DNA from: Cedecea neteri
Lineage (GTDB): Bacteria > Pseudomonadota > Gammaproteobacteria > Enterobacterales > Enterobacteriaceae
Length of the DNA: 64,000 bases
Assembly (NCBI RefSeq): GCF_000757825.1
Contig: NZ_CP009451.1
Location: 2,232,001-2,296,000 of the forward strand
Direction of reading: 5' to 3'
A program made the position numbers and the translations under genes. The notes beneath the pieces were generated by a model. That model saw only the letters and a program-made list of their open reading frames with translations. It was not told the origin of the DNA and did no database searches. Positions 42,640 to 53,275 of the stretch are shown in pieces (position 1 is the first letter of the stretch; each line of letters starts with the position of its first letter).

Positions 42640-42661
42640 AGATCCCGTGTGAGCGGGATCT
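42640..42661. terminator. Hairpin between rpiR and alsB
   Basis: AGATCCCG (42640-42647) / CGGGATCT (42654-42661) with loop TGTGAG. No T run follows on the plus strand, so it is more likely an RNA-processing or stability element than a full terminator. Confidence 0.5.
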
Positions 42662-42689
42662 GACTGCACCCTACACTGAGAATATGATT

Positions 42690-43625
42690 ATGAATAAATA
42701 TCTGAAAATATTCAGCGGCGCTGCTATGGGCCTGATGTTATCCACCAGCGCTTTTGCCGCTGCCGATTACGCGGTGGTATTAAAAACATTATCCAACCCT
42801 TATTGGGTGGATATGAAAAAAGGTATTGAAGATGAAGCCAAAACGCTGGGCGTTAGCGTTGATATTTTTGCTTCACCTTCGGAGGGTGATTTCCAGTCGC
42901 AATTACAGCTTTTTGAAGATTTAACGAATAAAAAATACAAAGGCATCGCTTTTGCGCCGCTTTCCTCGGTAAATCTCGTGGTGCCCGTGGCGAACGCCTG
43001 GAAGAAAGGCATTTACCTGGTCAACCTCGATGAAAAAATCGATATGGATAACCTGAAAAAAGCCGGCGGTAACGTCGAAGCCTTTGTTACCACCGATAAC
43101 GTCGCGGTCGGCGCGAAGGGCGCAGGCTTCATCATCGATAAGCTTGGTGCCGCGGGCGGTGAAGTGGCAATTATCGAAGGGAAAGCAGGTAATGCCTCCG
43201 GCGAAGCCCGCCGCGTGGGAGCCAGCGGTGCGTTTAAAAAAGCCAGCCAGATTAAGCTCGTCGCCAGCCAACCCGCAGACTGGGACCGCATCAAGGCGCT
43301 CGACGTGGCGACCAACGTACTGCAGCGTAACCCAAACCTGAAAGCCTTCTATTGTGCGAACGACACGATGGCAATGGGCGTAGCGCAGGCGGTAGCCAAC
43401 GCCGGTAAAAACGGAAAAGTGCTGGTCGTCGGCACCGACGGTATTCCGGAAGCACGCAAAATGGTTGATGCAGGGCAGATGACCGCCACCGTTGCCCAAA
43501 ATCCGGGTGACATCGGTGCGACCGGCCTGAAGCTACTGGTTGACGCGGCAAAAACCGGCAAGGTGATTGCGCTGGATAAAGCGCCGCAGTTCAGCCTGGT
43601 GGATTCGGTGCTGGTGACGAAATAG
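42690..43625 (+). CDS. alsB: D-allose-binding periplasmic protein AlsB
   Basis: A 311-residue sugar SBP, same length as E. coli AlsB: signal peptide (MNKYLKIFSGAAMGLMLSTSAFA), DYAVVLKTLSNPYWVDMKKGIEDEA and the sugar-contact blocks FVTTDNVAVGAKGAGFI and CANDTMAMGVAQAV. It hands D-allose to AlsAC. The ATG at 42690 corresponds to the E. coli start. Confidence 0.96.
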   Translation: MNKYLKIFSGAAMGLMLSTSAFAAADYAVVLKTLSNPYWVDMKKGIEDEAKTLGVSVDIFASPSEGDFQSQLQLFEDLTNKKYKGIAFAPLSSVNLVVPVANAWKKGIYLVNLDEKIDMDNLKKAGGNVEAFVTTDNVAVGAKGAGFIIDKLGAAGGEVAIIEGKAGNASGEARRVGASGAFKKASQIKLVASQPADWDRIKALDVATNVLQRNPNLKAFYCANDTMAMGVAQAVANAGKNGKVLVVGTDGIPEARKMVDAGQMTATVAQNPGDIGATGLKLLVDAAKTGKVIALDKAPQFSLVDSVLVTK

Positions 43626-43648
43626 TTTCTGGTCTGAGTGGCCTGATG

Positions 43649-43756
43649 CCCTCACCCCGGCCCTCTCCCACAGGGAGAGGGGAAAAGAGTACTAAAAGAA
43701 AAGCGGTGGCAGTAGTTATTCCCTCTCCCCTATGGGGAGAGGGTTAGGGTGAGGGG
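43649..43756. repeat. BIME-like double REP between alsB and alsA (R6)
   Basis: CCCTCACCCCGGCCCTCTCCC / GGGAGAGGGG, spacer of about 40 bases, CCCTCTCCCC / GGGGAGAGGGTTAGGGTGAGGG. It shows the uninterrupted IS110 target (GGCC-CT-CTCCCAC). Inside an operon such hairpins often protect the upstream mRNA, which would favour the binding protein over the ATPase. Confidence 0.88.
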
Positions 43757-43787
43757 AAACCTTCGCTAAAAATGATTGAGGCTCGTC

Positions 43788-45320
43788 ATGGTCACGCCAT
43801 ACATTGCAATGGCGGGGATCGGCAAATCCTTTGGTCCGGTTCACGCATTAAAATCGGTTGATTTAACAATATTCCCCGGCGAAATTCACGCCCTTCTCGG
43901 GGAAAATGGTGCAGGTAAATCAACCCTGATGAAAGTCCTGTCGGGTATTCATGAACCGACCAAAGGCACCATTACGATTAATAATGTTAATTATGAAAAG
44001 CTCGATCATAAATTAGCGGCTCAGCTCGGCATTGGCATTATTTATCAAGAACTCAGCGTCATTGATGAATTAACCGTTTTAGAAAACCTTTATATTGGTC
44101 GCCATACAACAAAAAAAGTCTTCGGGATTAATATTGTTGACTGGAAAGAGATGCGTATTCGCGCCGCGATGATGCTTTTACGTGTCGGTTTAAAAGTGGA
44201 TCTCGATGAAAAGGTGGGTAATTTATCCATCAGTCACAAGCAAATGCTAGAAATTGCCAAAACATTAATGCTGGACGCCAAAGTTATTATTATGGATGAA
44301 CCCACCTCTTCTTTAACCAATAAAGAAGTGGATTATCTTTTTCTCATCATGAACCAGCTGCGTAAAGAAGGCACGGCGATGGTGTATATCTCCCATAAGC
44401 TTGCCGAAATCCGCCGTATCTGCGACCGCTACACGGTGATGAAGGACGGCAGCAGCGTCTGCAGCGGCCTGGTCGGCGACGTCTCCAACGACGACATTGT
44501 GCGCCTGATGGTTGGCCGCGAGCTGCAAAACCGCTTTAGCGCGATGAAAGAGAGCGCCGGGAACGTGGAGCGTGACGTGGTGTTTGAGGTGAAGAATGTC
44601 ACCAGCCGCGACCGCAAAAAGGTGAAAGGCATTTCGTTCAGCGTCAACCGTGGCGAGATCCTGGGCTTTTCCGGCCTCGTAGGCTCCGGGCGCACCGAGC
44701 TGATGGACTGCCTGTTCGGCGTCGACAAACGCTCATCAGGGGAAATTCTGCTTAACGGCAAGAACATTTCACCCCGCTCGCCGATGGATGCGCTGAAAAA
44801 AGGCATGGGCTACATCACCGAAAGCCGCCGGGATAACGGCTTCTTCGCCAACTTCTCCATTGCGCAGAACATGGCCGTCAGCCAGAGCCTCAAGCGCGGC
44901 GGCTACAAAGGCGCGATGGGGCTGTTTAACGAAGCCGAAGAACGAAAAATTGCCGAAGCTCAGCGCCAGCTGCTGGCGCTCAAATGCCACAGCGTCGATC
45001 AGAACATTACCGAGCTTTCCGGCGGCAACCAGCAGAAGGTACTGATTTCTAAGTGGCTGTGCTGCAACCCGGAAGTGCTTATCTTCGATGAGCCTACGCG
45101 TGGGATCGACGTCGGCGCTAAGGCCGAAATTTACAAAGTAATGAGGCAGCTGGCGGATGACGGAAAGGTCATTCTGATGGTGTCGTCTGAGCTTCCCGAA
45201 ATTATCGCCGTCTGCGACCGCATTGCCGTGTTCTGCGAAGGGCGGCTGACGCAAATCCTGACCAATCGCGACGATATCAGCGAAGAGGAGATTATGGCAT
45301 GGGCATTACCACAAGAATGA
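43788..45320 (+). CDS. alsA: D-allose ABC transporter ATPase AlsA
   Basis: A 510-residue double ABC protein, same length as E. coli AlsA. First domain: Walker [10 protein letters not shown], signature LSISHKQMLEIAKTL (degenerate), Walker B VIIMDEPTSSL. Second: degenerate Walker A GLVGSGRTE, signature [15 protein letters not shown], Walker B LIFDEPTRGIDVGA. Drives import through AlsC. The ATG at 43788 has TGAG before it and matches the E. coli start. Confidence 0.95.
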   Translation: MVTPYIAMAGIGKSFGPVHALKSVDLTIFPGEIHALLGENGAGKSTLMKVLSGIHEPTKGTITINNVNYEKLDHKLAAQLGIGIIYQELSVIDELTVLENLYIGRHTTKKVFGINIVDWKEMRIRAAMMLLRVGLKVDLDEKVGNLSISHKQMLEIAKTLMLDAKVIIMDEPTSSLTNKEVDYLFLIMNQLRKEGTAMVYISHKLAEIRRICDRYTVMKDGSSVCSGLVGDVSNDDIVRLMVGRELQNRFSAMKESAGNVERDVVFEVKNVTSRDRKKVKGISFSVNRGEILGFSGLVGSGRTELMDCLFGVDKRSSGEILLNGKNISPRSPMDALKKGMGYITESRRDNGFFANFSIAQNMAVSQSLKRGGYKGAMGLFNEAEERKIAEAQRQLLALKCHSVDQNITELSGGNQQKVLISKWLCCNPEVLIFDEPTRGIDVGAKAEIYKVMRQLADDGKVILMVSSELPEIIAVCDRIAVFCEGRLTQILTNRDDISEEEIMAWALPQE

Positions 45321-46279
45321 AACGCGAAGAAAGTGAGAAAAAGCCGTTCAATTTCGCCCAGTTCTGGGACAAATACGGCACCTTTTTCATCCTCGCGATT
45401 ATCGTCGCCATCTTCGGCACGCTCTCCGCCGAGTACTTCCTGACGGCCAGCAACATCAGCGCCATCTTCGTGCAAAGCTCGGTGACCGTGCTTATCGGCA
45501 TGGGGGAGTTCTTCGCCATTCTGGTAGCGGGAATCGATCTGTCGGTTGGGGCGATTCTGGCACTTTCCGGCATGGTGACCGCCAAACTGATGCTGGCTGG
45601 CGTGGATCCGTTCCTCGCGGCGCTGATTGGCGGCGTGATTGTCGGCGGGCTGCTCGGGGCGATTAACGGCTGCCTGGTAAACTGGACAGGGCTGCATCCG
45701 TTCATCATCACGCTTGGCACCAACGCCATCTTCCGGGGCATCACGCTGGTTATTTCCGACGCCAACTCGGTGTACGGCTTCTCGTTCGACTTCGTGAATT
45801 TCTTCGCCGCCACGCCGTTAGGCATTCCGGTGCCGGTGATCTTCTCGCTGATTGTCGCCGGGATACTATGGTTCTTGACCACCCGCACGCGCCTGGGCCG
45901 CAACATTTACGCCCTCGGCGGCAATAAGAACTCGGCGTTCTACTCCGGCATCGACGTGAAGTTCCACATGCTGGTGGTGTTCATCATCTCCGGCATCTGC
46001 GCCGGGCTGGCGGGCGTGGTCTCTACCGCGCGTCTTGGGGCGGCAGAACCCCTTGCGGGCATGGGGTTTGAAACCTACGCCATCGCCAGCGCGATCATCG
46101 GCGGCACCAGCTTCTTCGGCGGCAAAGGCCGAATTTTCTCGGTGGTGATTGGCGGCCTGATTATCGGCACCATCAACAACGGGCTCAACATTCTCCAGGT
46201 ACAAACCTATTACCAGCTGGTGGTGATGGGCGGGCTGATCATCGCCGCGGTGGCCCTGGATAGACTAATTAGCAAATAA
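45299..46279 (+). CDS. alsC: D-allose ABC transporter permease AlsC
   Basis: A 326-residue RbsC-family permease with about eight to ten membrane segments, with ILVAGIDLSVGAILALSGMV and IIGGTSFFGGKGRI as family blocks. It overlaps the alsA end by 22 bases and is followed by alsE. Confidence 0.94.
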   Translation: MGITTRMKREESEKKPFNFAQFWDKYGTFFILAIIVAIFGTLSAEYFLTASNISAIFVQSSVTVLIGMGEFFAILVAGIDLSVGAILALSGMVTAKLMLAGVDPFLAALIGGVIVGGLLGAINGCLVNWTGLHPFIITLGTNAIFRGITLVISDANSVYGFSFDFVNFFAATPLGIPVPVIFSLIVAGILWFLTTRTRLGRNIYALGGNKNSAFYSGIDVKFHMLVVFIISGICAGLAGVVSTARLGAAEPLAGMGFETYAIASAIIGGTSFFGGKGRIFSVVIGGLIIGTINNGLNILQVQTYYQLVVMGGLIIAAVALDRLISK

Positions 46280-46289
46280 GGATCTCATG

Positions 46290-46985
46290 ATGAAAATTTC
46301 CCCCTCTTTGATGTGCATGGATCTGGCAAAATTCCAGGAACAGATTGCGTTTATCGACCAGCACGCCGACTACTTCCATATCGACATTATGGACGGCCAC
46401 TTTGTGCCGAACCTGACGCTGTCCCCGTTCTTCGTCGGCCAGGTCAGGAAGCTTGCCAGCAAGCCGCTGGACTGCCACCTGATGGTCACCCGCCCGCAGG
46501 ATTACATCGTCCCGCTGGCGCAGGCCGGGGCGGACATCATTACCCTGCATCCGGAAACTATTAACGGCCAGGCCTTCCGCCTCATAGAAGAGATTCGCCG
46601 CCACGGCATGAAAGTCGGCCTGATTTTGAACCCGGAGACCCCGGTTGAGGCGATGAAGTACTACATTCATAAGGCAGACAAGGTGACGGTGATGACCGTT
46701 GACCCAGGGTTTGCCGGCCAGCCGTTTATTCCAGAAATGCTGGAAAAAGTGGCGGAGCTGAAAGCCTGGCGCGAGCGCGAAGGGCTGAGCTACGAAATCG
46801 AAATTGACGGCTCCTGCAACGCGGCAACCTATGAACGACTCATGGCCGCCGGGGCAGATGTGTTTATCGTTGGCACTTCCGGGCTGTTTAACCACGCCCG
46901 GGATATCGACGAGGCCTGGCAGGTGATGAGCGAACAGATCCTGACGGCTAAAAACGAGGTTATCCCCCATGCCAAAACCGCTTAA
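46290..46985 (+). CDS. alsE: D-allulose-6-phosphate 3-epimerase AlsE
   Basis: A 231-residue RPE-family TIM barrel, same length as in E. coli: [25 protein letters not shown] (metal Asp/His), [20 protein letters not shown] and EIDGSCN. Converts D-allulose-6-phosphate to fructose-6-phosphate. A second in-frame ATG at 46287 is also possible. It overlaps alsK by 17 bases. Confidence 0.95.
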   Translation: MKISPSLMCMDLAKFQEQIAFIDQHADYFHIDIMDGHFVPNLTLSPFFVGQVRKLASKPLDCHLMVTRPQDYIVPLAQAGADIITLHPETINGQAFRLIEEIRRHGMKVGLILNPETPVEAMKYYIHKADKVTVMTVDPGFAGQPFIPEMLEKVAELKAWREREGLSYEIEIDGSCNAATYERLMAAGADVFIVGTSGLFNHARDIDEAWQVMSEQILTAKNEVIPHAKTA

Positions 46986-47913
46986 CGTGGTGGCCGGAGT
47001 GGATATGGGCGCCACCCATATCCGCCTGTGTTTGCAGGATGAGTCCGGCGCGGTGCTGCACTGTGAAAAACAGCGCACCGCAGAGATTATCTCCGGGGGC
47101 GTGGTCTGCGGGATCGCCCGTCTGTTAAACGATCGGCTGGATCGCTTTAACGCCCGCTGCCGCGGCATGGTGATGGGGTTCCCGGCGCTGGTCGGCAAAG
47201 ACAAGCGCACGATTATCTCCACGCCAAATTTGCCGCTTGCCGCCGCAGAGCTTAACGAACTGGCGGGCAAGCTGGAGGATGCGCTCGGCTGCCCGGTCGA
47301 GTTTTCACGTGACGTCAATCTGCAGCTCTCGTTCGACGTCGCGCAAAACGGCCTGCAGCCCCAGCAGGTGCTGGGGGCTTATCTCGGCACCGGCATGGGT
47401 TTTGCCGTCTGGCTGAACGGGGCACCCTGGACCGGCGCCCACGGCGTTGCCGGTGAACTGGGCCATATTCCACAAGGCGATATGCACCTGACCTGCGGCT
47501 GCGGAAATGCGGGGTGCCTGGAAACGGTGTGCTCGGGGATTGCCCTGAAACGCTGGTACGACGCCAGCCCGCGGGCGTATGAAATTGGCGAGCTGTTCAG
47601 CGTTGCCGCGCAGGAGCCGTTTGTCGTTGCCCTGCTCGACCACGCGGCGCGCGCCATCGCCACCAGCGTGAACCTGTTTGACCCGGATGCGGTAATCCTC
47701 GGCGGTGGAGTGATGGACATGGTCGATTTTCCGCGTGAAGCGCTGATTGCGCAGACTAAACGCTATCTTCGCCGCCCGCTTCCTCACGATGCCGTGCGCT
47801 TTATCGACGCGTCTTCATCCGCGTTTAACGGCGCACAAGGTGCGGCTACGCTGGCCCGCGCCTGCTTCCTGCCCGCGCTTTACGTAGCGCCTCAGCAAGC
47901 TGCGCTCGGGTAA
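46969..47913 (+). CDS. alsK: D-allose kinase AlsK
   Basis: A 314-residue ROK kinase: [16 protein letters not shown] (phosphate loop), [13 protein letters not shown], the zinc motif [13 protein letters not shown] and [10 protein letters not shown]. Phosphorylates D-allose; AlsE/RpiB then lead to fructose-6-phosphate. Its 3' end runs 68 bases into the end of the sensor-kinase gene on the other strand. Confidence 0.94.
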   Translation: MPKPLNVVAGVDMGATHIRLCLQDESGAVLHCEKQRTAEIISGGVVCGIARLLNDRLDRFNARCRGMVMGFPALVGKDKRTIISTPNLPLAAAELNELAGKLEDALGCPVEFSRDVNLQLSFDVAQNGLQPQQVLGAYLGTGMGFAVWLNGAPWTGAHGVAGELGHIPQGDMHLTCGCGNAGCLETVCSGIALKRWYDASPRAYEIGELFSVAAQEPFVVALLDHAARAIATSVNLFDPDAVILGGGVMDMVDFPREALIAQTKRYLRRPLPHDAVRFIDASSSAFNGAQGAATLARACFLPALYVAPQQAALG

Positions 47914-50428
47914 ACGGTTTGCGCAGCAGCTCCACCTCCGGCAGGTGTTGCTCGCTGCGACGTAAATCCTGCCCGCTTACCAGCAGCAAATCCAGCTGAG
48001 GATGATGGCGGCGGGCCTGCTGGAGCACGTCCGCGCCGCTTAGCTCGCCGGGCAGCATCAGGTCGCTGATAACGAGGCTGATGTCCGGCACCTCGCGCAT
48101 CAGCAGCAGCGCCTGCTGGCTGTCGCTGGCTTCCAGCGTCAGGTAACCCAGCTGATGCAGCTGTTCGCAGAGCGTCTGGCGCACGTCCGGCTCATCTTCG
48201 AGTACCAGCACAAGCTGGTCAGAAATATCGGCCTGTTCATCGACCAGCGGCAAGGCCTCCGGCTGCGCCTCCGCAGACGCCCGAGGCAGTTGAAGTATGA
48301 CCCGAGTCCCTGTGCCCGGCTCGCTTTCAATCTGCACCCGCCCGCCCGACTGGCGTACAAAGCCATAAACCATCGACAGCCCAAGCCCGCTGCCGCTGCC
48401 GGTCTGTTTGGTGGTGAAGAACGGTTCAAACACCTGCGCCTTTACCTCGTCCGTCATACCGTGCCCGGTGTCGGCCACCTCAACCACCACCATATCCTGT
48501 TTGCGCCCTTCGCCGCGCACCACGCGCTGGTTCCAGGTGCGGATCTTAATTTCACCGCTGCGCCCTTCCATCGCGTCTCGGGCGTTCATCACCAGGTTAA
48601 TGATCGCGTTCTCCAACTGATTGACGTCGATCCAGGCGGGCCAGGCGGGCTGCTGGGCTTCAACGACAAGCGTGAGATGGGCGGGCAAAGAATGGCGCAT
48701 CAGCGGGTCGAGGTTTTCAAGCAGGCTTTTCATCGCCACCGCCCTCGGGTGTAACGATTGCTTGCGGGAAAACGCGAGCAGCCGCTGAGTGAGCTGTGCG
48801 CCACGCTCGGCGGCCTTAAGCGCGCGCTGAATGCGCACGGCGTCCGGCGAGTCTGTCGCGGTCAGCTCAAGACTGCCGATGATCACCGCCAGCAGGTTAT
48901 TGAAGTCGTGCGCCAGACCGCCGGTAAGCTGCCCCACCGCCTTCATTTTTTGGCTGTGCACCAGCGCTTCTTCCAGCGCTTTGCGTTCGCTACGCTCCAG
49001 CACTACGTTCACCATGCCCCGCCCAGGCACCGGGCTAAAACGCAGCTCGATGGTACGGCCGTCCGCCAGCCTCAACTCCTGCGGCTTAGGCAAGGGTCTG
49101 GAGAGATTACCCAACATATGCTCCTGCAGCGGCGTAACCTGCTTGAGCAACCCGAGATAGTGCTGACCACGCTGCAGGCGCTGCGGCTCAAGCCCCAGCA
49201 GCAGCGGATATTGCTGATTCCACACCACCAGGAAACCGTCGCTGTCGAACAGCGCAAAGCCGTCGCGCATGGCGTGAAAAGTGGTTTCCAGCAGGGTGCT
49301 TTTCTCTTTCAGCAGGCGTGAGGTATGCTCCAGCGAAGCGGTATTACGGGCAAAGACGTTGAATGCCCTGGCCAGCTCGCCCAGCTCATCACGCCTCTGC
49401 TGTGCGGGCACGCTGACCTCTTTTTCGCCTTTCGCCAGCCGCGTCATCGCCTGGGAAATCGCCGTTAAGTTTGAGCCCAGGTTGCGGTAAATATACAGCC
49501 CGGCAAACCCGGTGATCACCAGCGCCAGCAGGGCAAACAGGCCGATAAAAGCGATGATGGACTGCAAATCCCGGTGGCTTTGCTGGCTGCGCTGCCGGGA
49601 TTCTTCCCCGACTTTTTGCACGTACAGGTTGATGTCCTGATTCAGAAAAGCCACCAGCGCTTTGATGTGGTACATGTGCCAGGCGATGCCCAGGTCGCTT
49701 TCCTCAAGCTGTGCAGAAAGCGGCGGCAGCTGGCGCAGGCCGTTTCTGAACTGCTGCAAAATGCTGTCCGATAACGGCGACGGCGCCCGCTCGGGGAGAA
49801 ACTGCATCACTTCGCTAAGCTGGCGCACCGCCGGCCTCGGAGAGGAGGACTGAATCGCCACCAGAATCAGGCGATCCATCTCTTTGAGCAGCCCGGCATC
49901 CGGCACGTTAAGCCCTTCGCGGGCGTTAACTTCCTGCAGGTGTTCAAGGTAGCTCTGATTCTGGTACAGGGCGCTCAGCAGCAGGTTACGCTGCAGGTGG
50001 CGACGGTGCCCCATCACCAGCATATTGGTGACGCTGCTTTCCAGCTCGTTGCTGCGGTCGATGATCCGGCTGACCAGCTGCGGCTCACGGCTCGCCAGCG
50101 GCGCTTTGGCCAGGTGAGAAAGCGAGTTTTGCAGCGAAAGCTGGGTTTGCTTCAGGCTTGCCGCCTCGCTCTGGTATTCCAGCGCGCCCACAACCTGAGA
50201 AAGTCTGACCGCTGCCGTCGCCACGTTCGAGGTGTCGCGCGCCAGCTCCATGCTACCGGACATGTCGAGCAGCGTTTGCCCCTGAACCTGCTCCTGCAGA
50301 CGGCTGGCGTGCTTAAAGCCGAGCACCGCCACGCCGCAGACCATCAGCGTGACCGCCACCACCAGCAGATTGAAAAACAGCAGGCGGCCTCGGGCGCTGG
50401 CGAAAAAGGAGGGACGAGGCTGGGTCAT
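47846..50428 (-). CDS. Hybrid sensor histidine kinase
   Basis: An 860-residue protein: first membrane segment (about 17-37), a long helical periplasmic domain (about 38-285), second membrane segment (about 287-312), HAMP, a PAS-like part ([21 protein letters not shown]), HisKA with the phospho-His in [14 protein letters not shown], HATPase ([25 protein letters not shown]) and a C-terminal receiver ([12 protein letters not shown]; Asp in VISDLMLPG). No Hpt domain is seen, so transfer to the OmpR-type partner at 54995 is either direct or by a separate Hpt protein. It is divergent from the sugar ABC operon, which it likely controls. Confidence 0.9.
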   Translation of the reverse strand: MTQPRPSFFASARGRLLFFNLLVVAVTLMVCGVAVLGFKHASRLQEQVQGQTLLDMSGSMELARDTSNVATAAVRLSQVVGALEYQSEAASLKQTQLSLQNSLSHLAKAPLASREPQLVSRIIDRSNELESSVTNMLVMGHRRHLQRNLLLSALYQNQSYLEHLQEVNAREGLNVPDAGLLKEMDRLILVAIQSSSPRPAVRQLSEVMQFLPERAPSPLSDSILQQFRNGLRQLPPLSAQLEESDLGIAWHMYHIKALVAFLNQDINLYVQKVGEESRQRSQQSHRDLQSIIAFIGLFALLALVITGFAGLYIYRNLGSNLTAISQAMTRLAKGEKEVSVPAQQRRDELGELARAFNVFARNTASLEHTSRLLKEKSTLLETTFHAMRDGFALFDSDGFLVVWNQQYPLLLGLEPQRLQRGQHYLGLLKQVTPLQEHMLGNLSRPLPKPQELRLADGRTIELRFSPVPGRGMVNVVLERSERKALEEALVHSQKMKAVGQLTGGLAHDFNNLLAVIIGSLELTATDSPDAVRIQRALKAAERGAQLTQRLLAFSRKQSLHPRAVAMKSLLENLDPLMRHSLPAHLTLVVEAQQPAWPAWIDVNQLENAIINLVMNARDAMEGRSGEIKIRTWNQRVVRGEGRKQDMVVVEVADTGHGMTDEVKAQVFEPFFTTKQTGSGSGLGLSMVYGFVRQSGGRVQIESEPGTGTRVILQLPRASAEAQPEALPLVDEQADISDQLVLVLEDEPDVRQTLCEQLHQLGYLTLEASDSQQALLLMREVPDISLVISDLMLPGELSGADVLQQARRHHPQLDLLLVSGQDLRRSEQHLPEVELLRKPFTRAQLAEALRKARAGSRRGPA

Positions 50429-50450
50429 AGAGGCTCCGTGGTTGTTTGTG

Positions 50451-50556
50451 CCCCCTCACCCTAACCCTCTCCCCCAGGGGAGAGGGGAAAAAAAGGACAA
50501 CGAATAGCGCGCCGCTTTTCCCCCTCTCCCTTCCAGGGAGCGGGCCGGGGTGAGGG
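50451..50556. repeat. BIME-like double REP upstream of the kinase gene (R7)
   Basis: CCCCCTCACCCTAACCCTCTCCC / GGGGAGAGGGG, spacer, CCCCTCTCCC / GGGAGCGGGCCGGGGTGAGGG: TAACCC arm first, GGCCC arm last. Unusually for REPs it lies between two divergent genes, upstream of both. Confidence 0.85.
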
Positions 50557-50731
50557 TGAAGCATTCACTCCAGTTAAGCATTGCATGGATTTTGATAAAT
50601 ATTTCCACACCGGGAATGTGATCCAGGTTAACTATTCAACTCTATGACAAATATGAACGGCGGCTGACATTTTGCATTTATCGGCGTGTGGTTGACTGGC
50701 GCTTATTGATACCCACCACAGGCGCCGCACC
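50557..50731. promoter_or_regulatory. Promoter region of the sugar ABC operon
   Basis: AT-rich sequence with a TGTGATCCAGGTTAAC stretch near 50618-50633 that resembles one half of a CRP site (TGTGA) with a poor second half. No consensus -10/-35 pair stands out. Confidence 0.3.
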
Positions 50732-52255
50732 ATGAGCAGAGTCCCCATTCTGGAAATGCGCAATATTGCCAAGTCATTTGGCAAGTTTTATGCGCTAAAA
50801 GGCGTCGATTTAACGGTATTTCCCGGTGAGATCCATGCCCTGATGGGCGAGAACGGGGCGGGTAAAAGCACCCTGATGAAGATCCTCGCGGGGGCTTACA
50901 TCGCCACCAGCGGCGAAGTGCTGATTGACGGCGAACCCTATGCCATCAAAGGCCCCAAAGATGCCCTCAACGCGGGCATTACCCTGATTTACCAGGAAAT
51001 GCAGCTCGCGCCAAACCTTACCGTGGCCGAAAACATTTTCCTCGGCAGCGAACTGGCGCGCGGCGGCCTGGTGCAGCGTAAAGAGATGGTGCAGCAGGCG
51101 CAGGCGGTGATTGACCGCCTCGGGGCGCAGTTTAAAGCAACCGACCTCGTCATGAAGCTGACCATTGCCGAGCAGCAGCAGGTTGAGATTGCCCGCGCGC
51201 TCCAGCGCAACAGCCGTATTCTGGTGATGGATGAACCCACCGCCGCCCTCTCATCTCGCGAAACGCATCGCCTGTTTGAGCTGATTTTCCGCCTGCGTGA
51301 TGAAGGCATGGCGATTATCTACATCAGCCACCGCATGGCGGAAATTTATGAGCTGTCTGACCGGGTCAGTGTGCTGCGCGACGGCCAGTACGTCGGCAGC
51401 CTGACGCGGGAAAACCTTAACGCCAGCGAACTGGTCAAAATGATGGTTGGCCGGCCCCTTAGCGACCTGTTTAACAAAGAGCGTGATATCCCGCTCGGCA
51501 GCCCTCGCCTCAACGTTCATCACCTGACCGACAGCGGCAAGGTGCAGCCCGTCAGCCTGCACGTGCGTTCCGGGGAAATTGTCGGCCTGGCCGGGCTGGT
51601 TGGCGCGGGGCGTTCGGAGCTGGCGCAGCTTATCTTCGGCGTGCGTAAGGCCACGGGCGGTACGGTTGAGATCGACGGCGAGCCGGTGACGCTGCACTCC
51701 CCCCGCGAGGCGATTCAACACGGCATCGGCTTCCTGACGGAAAACCGCAAAGAGCAAGGGCTGTTCCTCGAGCTTGCCGCGCAGGACAACATCACCATGG
51801 CCACGCTGGAGCGTGACGCTCATTTCGGCATGCTCGACCGCAAAAAAGCCCAGACCATTTCTGACGATGCTATCAGCCTGCTGAATATCCGCGTGCCGCA
51901 CGCTCAGGTTCGCGCCGGGGGCCTGTCCGGTGGTAACCAGCAAAAGTTGCTGATTTCCCGCTGGGTTGCTATTGGCCCACGCATTCTGATCCTCGACGAG
52001 CCTACGCGCGGCGTGGACGTCGGCGCTAAAAGCGAAATTTACCGCATCATGAACCAGCTGGCCCGCCAGGGCGTGGCCATTTTAATGATTTCCAGCGAGC
52101 TGCCCGAAGTGGTGGGCATGAGCGACCGGGTGTACGTCATGCGCGAAGGCAGCATTGCCGGCGAGCTGCTGCGCCACGACATTACGCAAGAGAATATTAT
52201 GACCCTGGCTACCGGCGTGACCGAGGCCCATAAGAAAGAGGTGCACCATGACTAA
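50732..52255 (+). CDS. Sugar ABC transporter ATPase (RbsA-like)
   Basis: A 507-residue double ABC protein: Walker [10 protein letters not shown], signature [15 protein letters not shown], Walker [11 protein letters not shown]; second half [24 protein letters not shown] and [14 protein letters not shown]. It belongs to the CUT2 (ribose/xylose/galactofuranose) group. Followed by a permease, an SBP and a lyxose-isomerase-like gene in one operon; the substrate is probably a pentose. Confidence 0.92.
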   Translation: MSRVPILEMRNIAKSFGKFYALKGVDLTVFPGEIHALMGENGAGKSTLMKILAGAYIATSGEVLIDGEPYAIKGPKDALNAGITLIYQEMQLAPNLTVAENIFLGSELARGGLVQRKEMVQQAQAVIDRLGAQFKATDLVMKLTIAEQQQVEIARALQRNSRILVMDEPTAALSSRETHRLFELIFRLRDEGMAIIYISHRMAEIYELSDRVSVLRDGQYVGSLTRENLNASELVKMMVGRPLSDLFNKERDIPLGSPRLNVHHLTDSGKVQPVSLHVRSGEIVGLAGLVGAGRSELAQLIFGVRKATGGTVEIDGEPVTLHSPREAIQHGIGFLTENRKEQGLFLELAAQDNITMATLERDAHFGMLDRKKAQTISDDAISLLNIRVPHAQVRAGGLSGGNQQKLLISRWVAIGPRILILDEPTRGVDVGAKSEIYRIMNQLARQGVAILMISSELPEVVGMSDRVYVMREGSIAGELLRHDITQENIMTLATGVTEAHKKEVHHD

Positions 52256-53240
52256 CTCAGGCACGCAACCGGTGGCAAAATCCGCCTCACTTAAAAAAGC
52301 CCTGTTCGGCGATTTACTACAAACCGTCGGCATTTTGCCGATTTTGATACTGATCGTCGCCGTATTTGGCTTTGTCGCGCCCAACTTCTTCACCGAGTCT
52401 AACCTGCTCAATATCGCCCGGCAGTCGTCGATCAACATCGTGCTGGCGGCTGGGATGACCTTCATCATTCTGACCGGCGGTATTGACCTTTCCGTGGGCT
52501 CTATCCTCGGCACCACCGCCGTGACGGCAATGGTCGTGTCGCTGATGCCCGGCTGGGAAGGCCTGTCGATTCCGGCAGCGCTGCTGATGGGCACCGGGCT
52601 GGGGCTGTTTAACGGCATGCTGGTCGCCTGGGCTGGGCTGCCGCCGTTTATCGTCACGCTCGGCACCTATACCGCGCTGCGCGGTGCGGCGTATCTGCTG
52701 GCCGACGGCACAACGGTGATTAACTCCAACATCAACTTTGAATGGATTGGTAACGCCTATCTCGGCCCGGTGCCGTGGCTGGTGGTTATCGCCCTGCTGG
52801 TGATTGCGGTGTGCTGGTTCATCCTGCGCCGTACCACGCTGGGCGTTCATATCTATGCGGTGGGCGGCAACATGCAGGCGGCACGCCTGACCGGCATCAA
52901 AGTGTGGATGGTGCTGCTGTTCGTGTACGGCATGAGCGGCCTGCTTTCCGGGCTCGGCGGCATCATGAGCGCGTCGCGCCTTTATAGCGCCAACGGTAAC
53001 CTCGGCGTGGGCTATGAGCTGGACGCCATCGCCGCCGTTATTCTCGGCGGGACCAGCTTCGTGGGCGGGATTGGTACCATCACCGGCACGCTGGTGGGGG
53101 CGCTGATTATCGCCACGCTCAACAACGGCATGACGCTAATGGGCGTCTCCTACTTCTGGCAATTGGTGATCAAAGGGGCGGTGATCATCATAGCGGTGCT
53201 GATCGACAAATACCGTACCCGTCACCATCAAAGTGCATAA
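52248..53240 (+). CDS. Sugar ABC transporter permease (RbsC-like)
   Basis: A 330-residue CUT2 permease: [37 protein letters not shown] and [17 protein letters not shown]. About ten membrane segments. Overlaps the ATPase end by eight bases. Confidence 0.92.
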   Translation: MTNSGTQPVAKSASLKKALFGDLLQTVGILPILILIVAVFGFVAPNFFTESNLLNIARQSSINIVLAAGMTFIILTGGIDLSVGSILGTTAVTAMVVSLMPGWEGLSIPAALLMGTGLGLFNGMLVAWAGLPPFIVTLGTYTALRGAAYLLADGTTVINSNINFEWIGNAYLGPVPWLVVIALLVIAVCWFILRRTTLGVHIYAVGGNMQAARLTGIKVWMVLLFVYGMSGLLSGLGGIMSASRLYSANGNLGVGYELDAIAAVILGGTSFVGGIGTITGTLVGALIIATLNNGMTLMGVSYFWQLVIKGAVIIIAVLIDKYRTRHHQSA

Positions 53241-53275
53241 CAACAAAACCCTACCCTACGAGTGAGGAAAACAGC

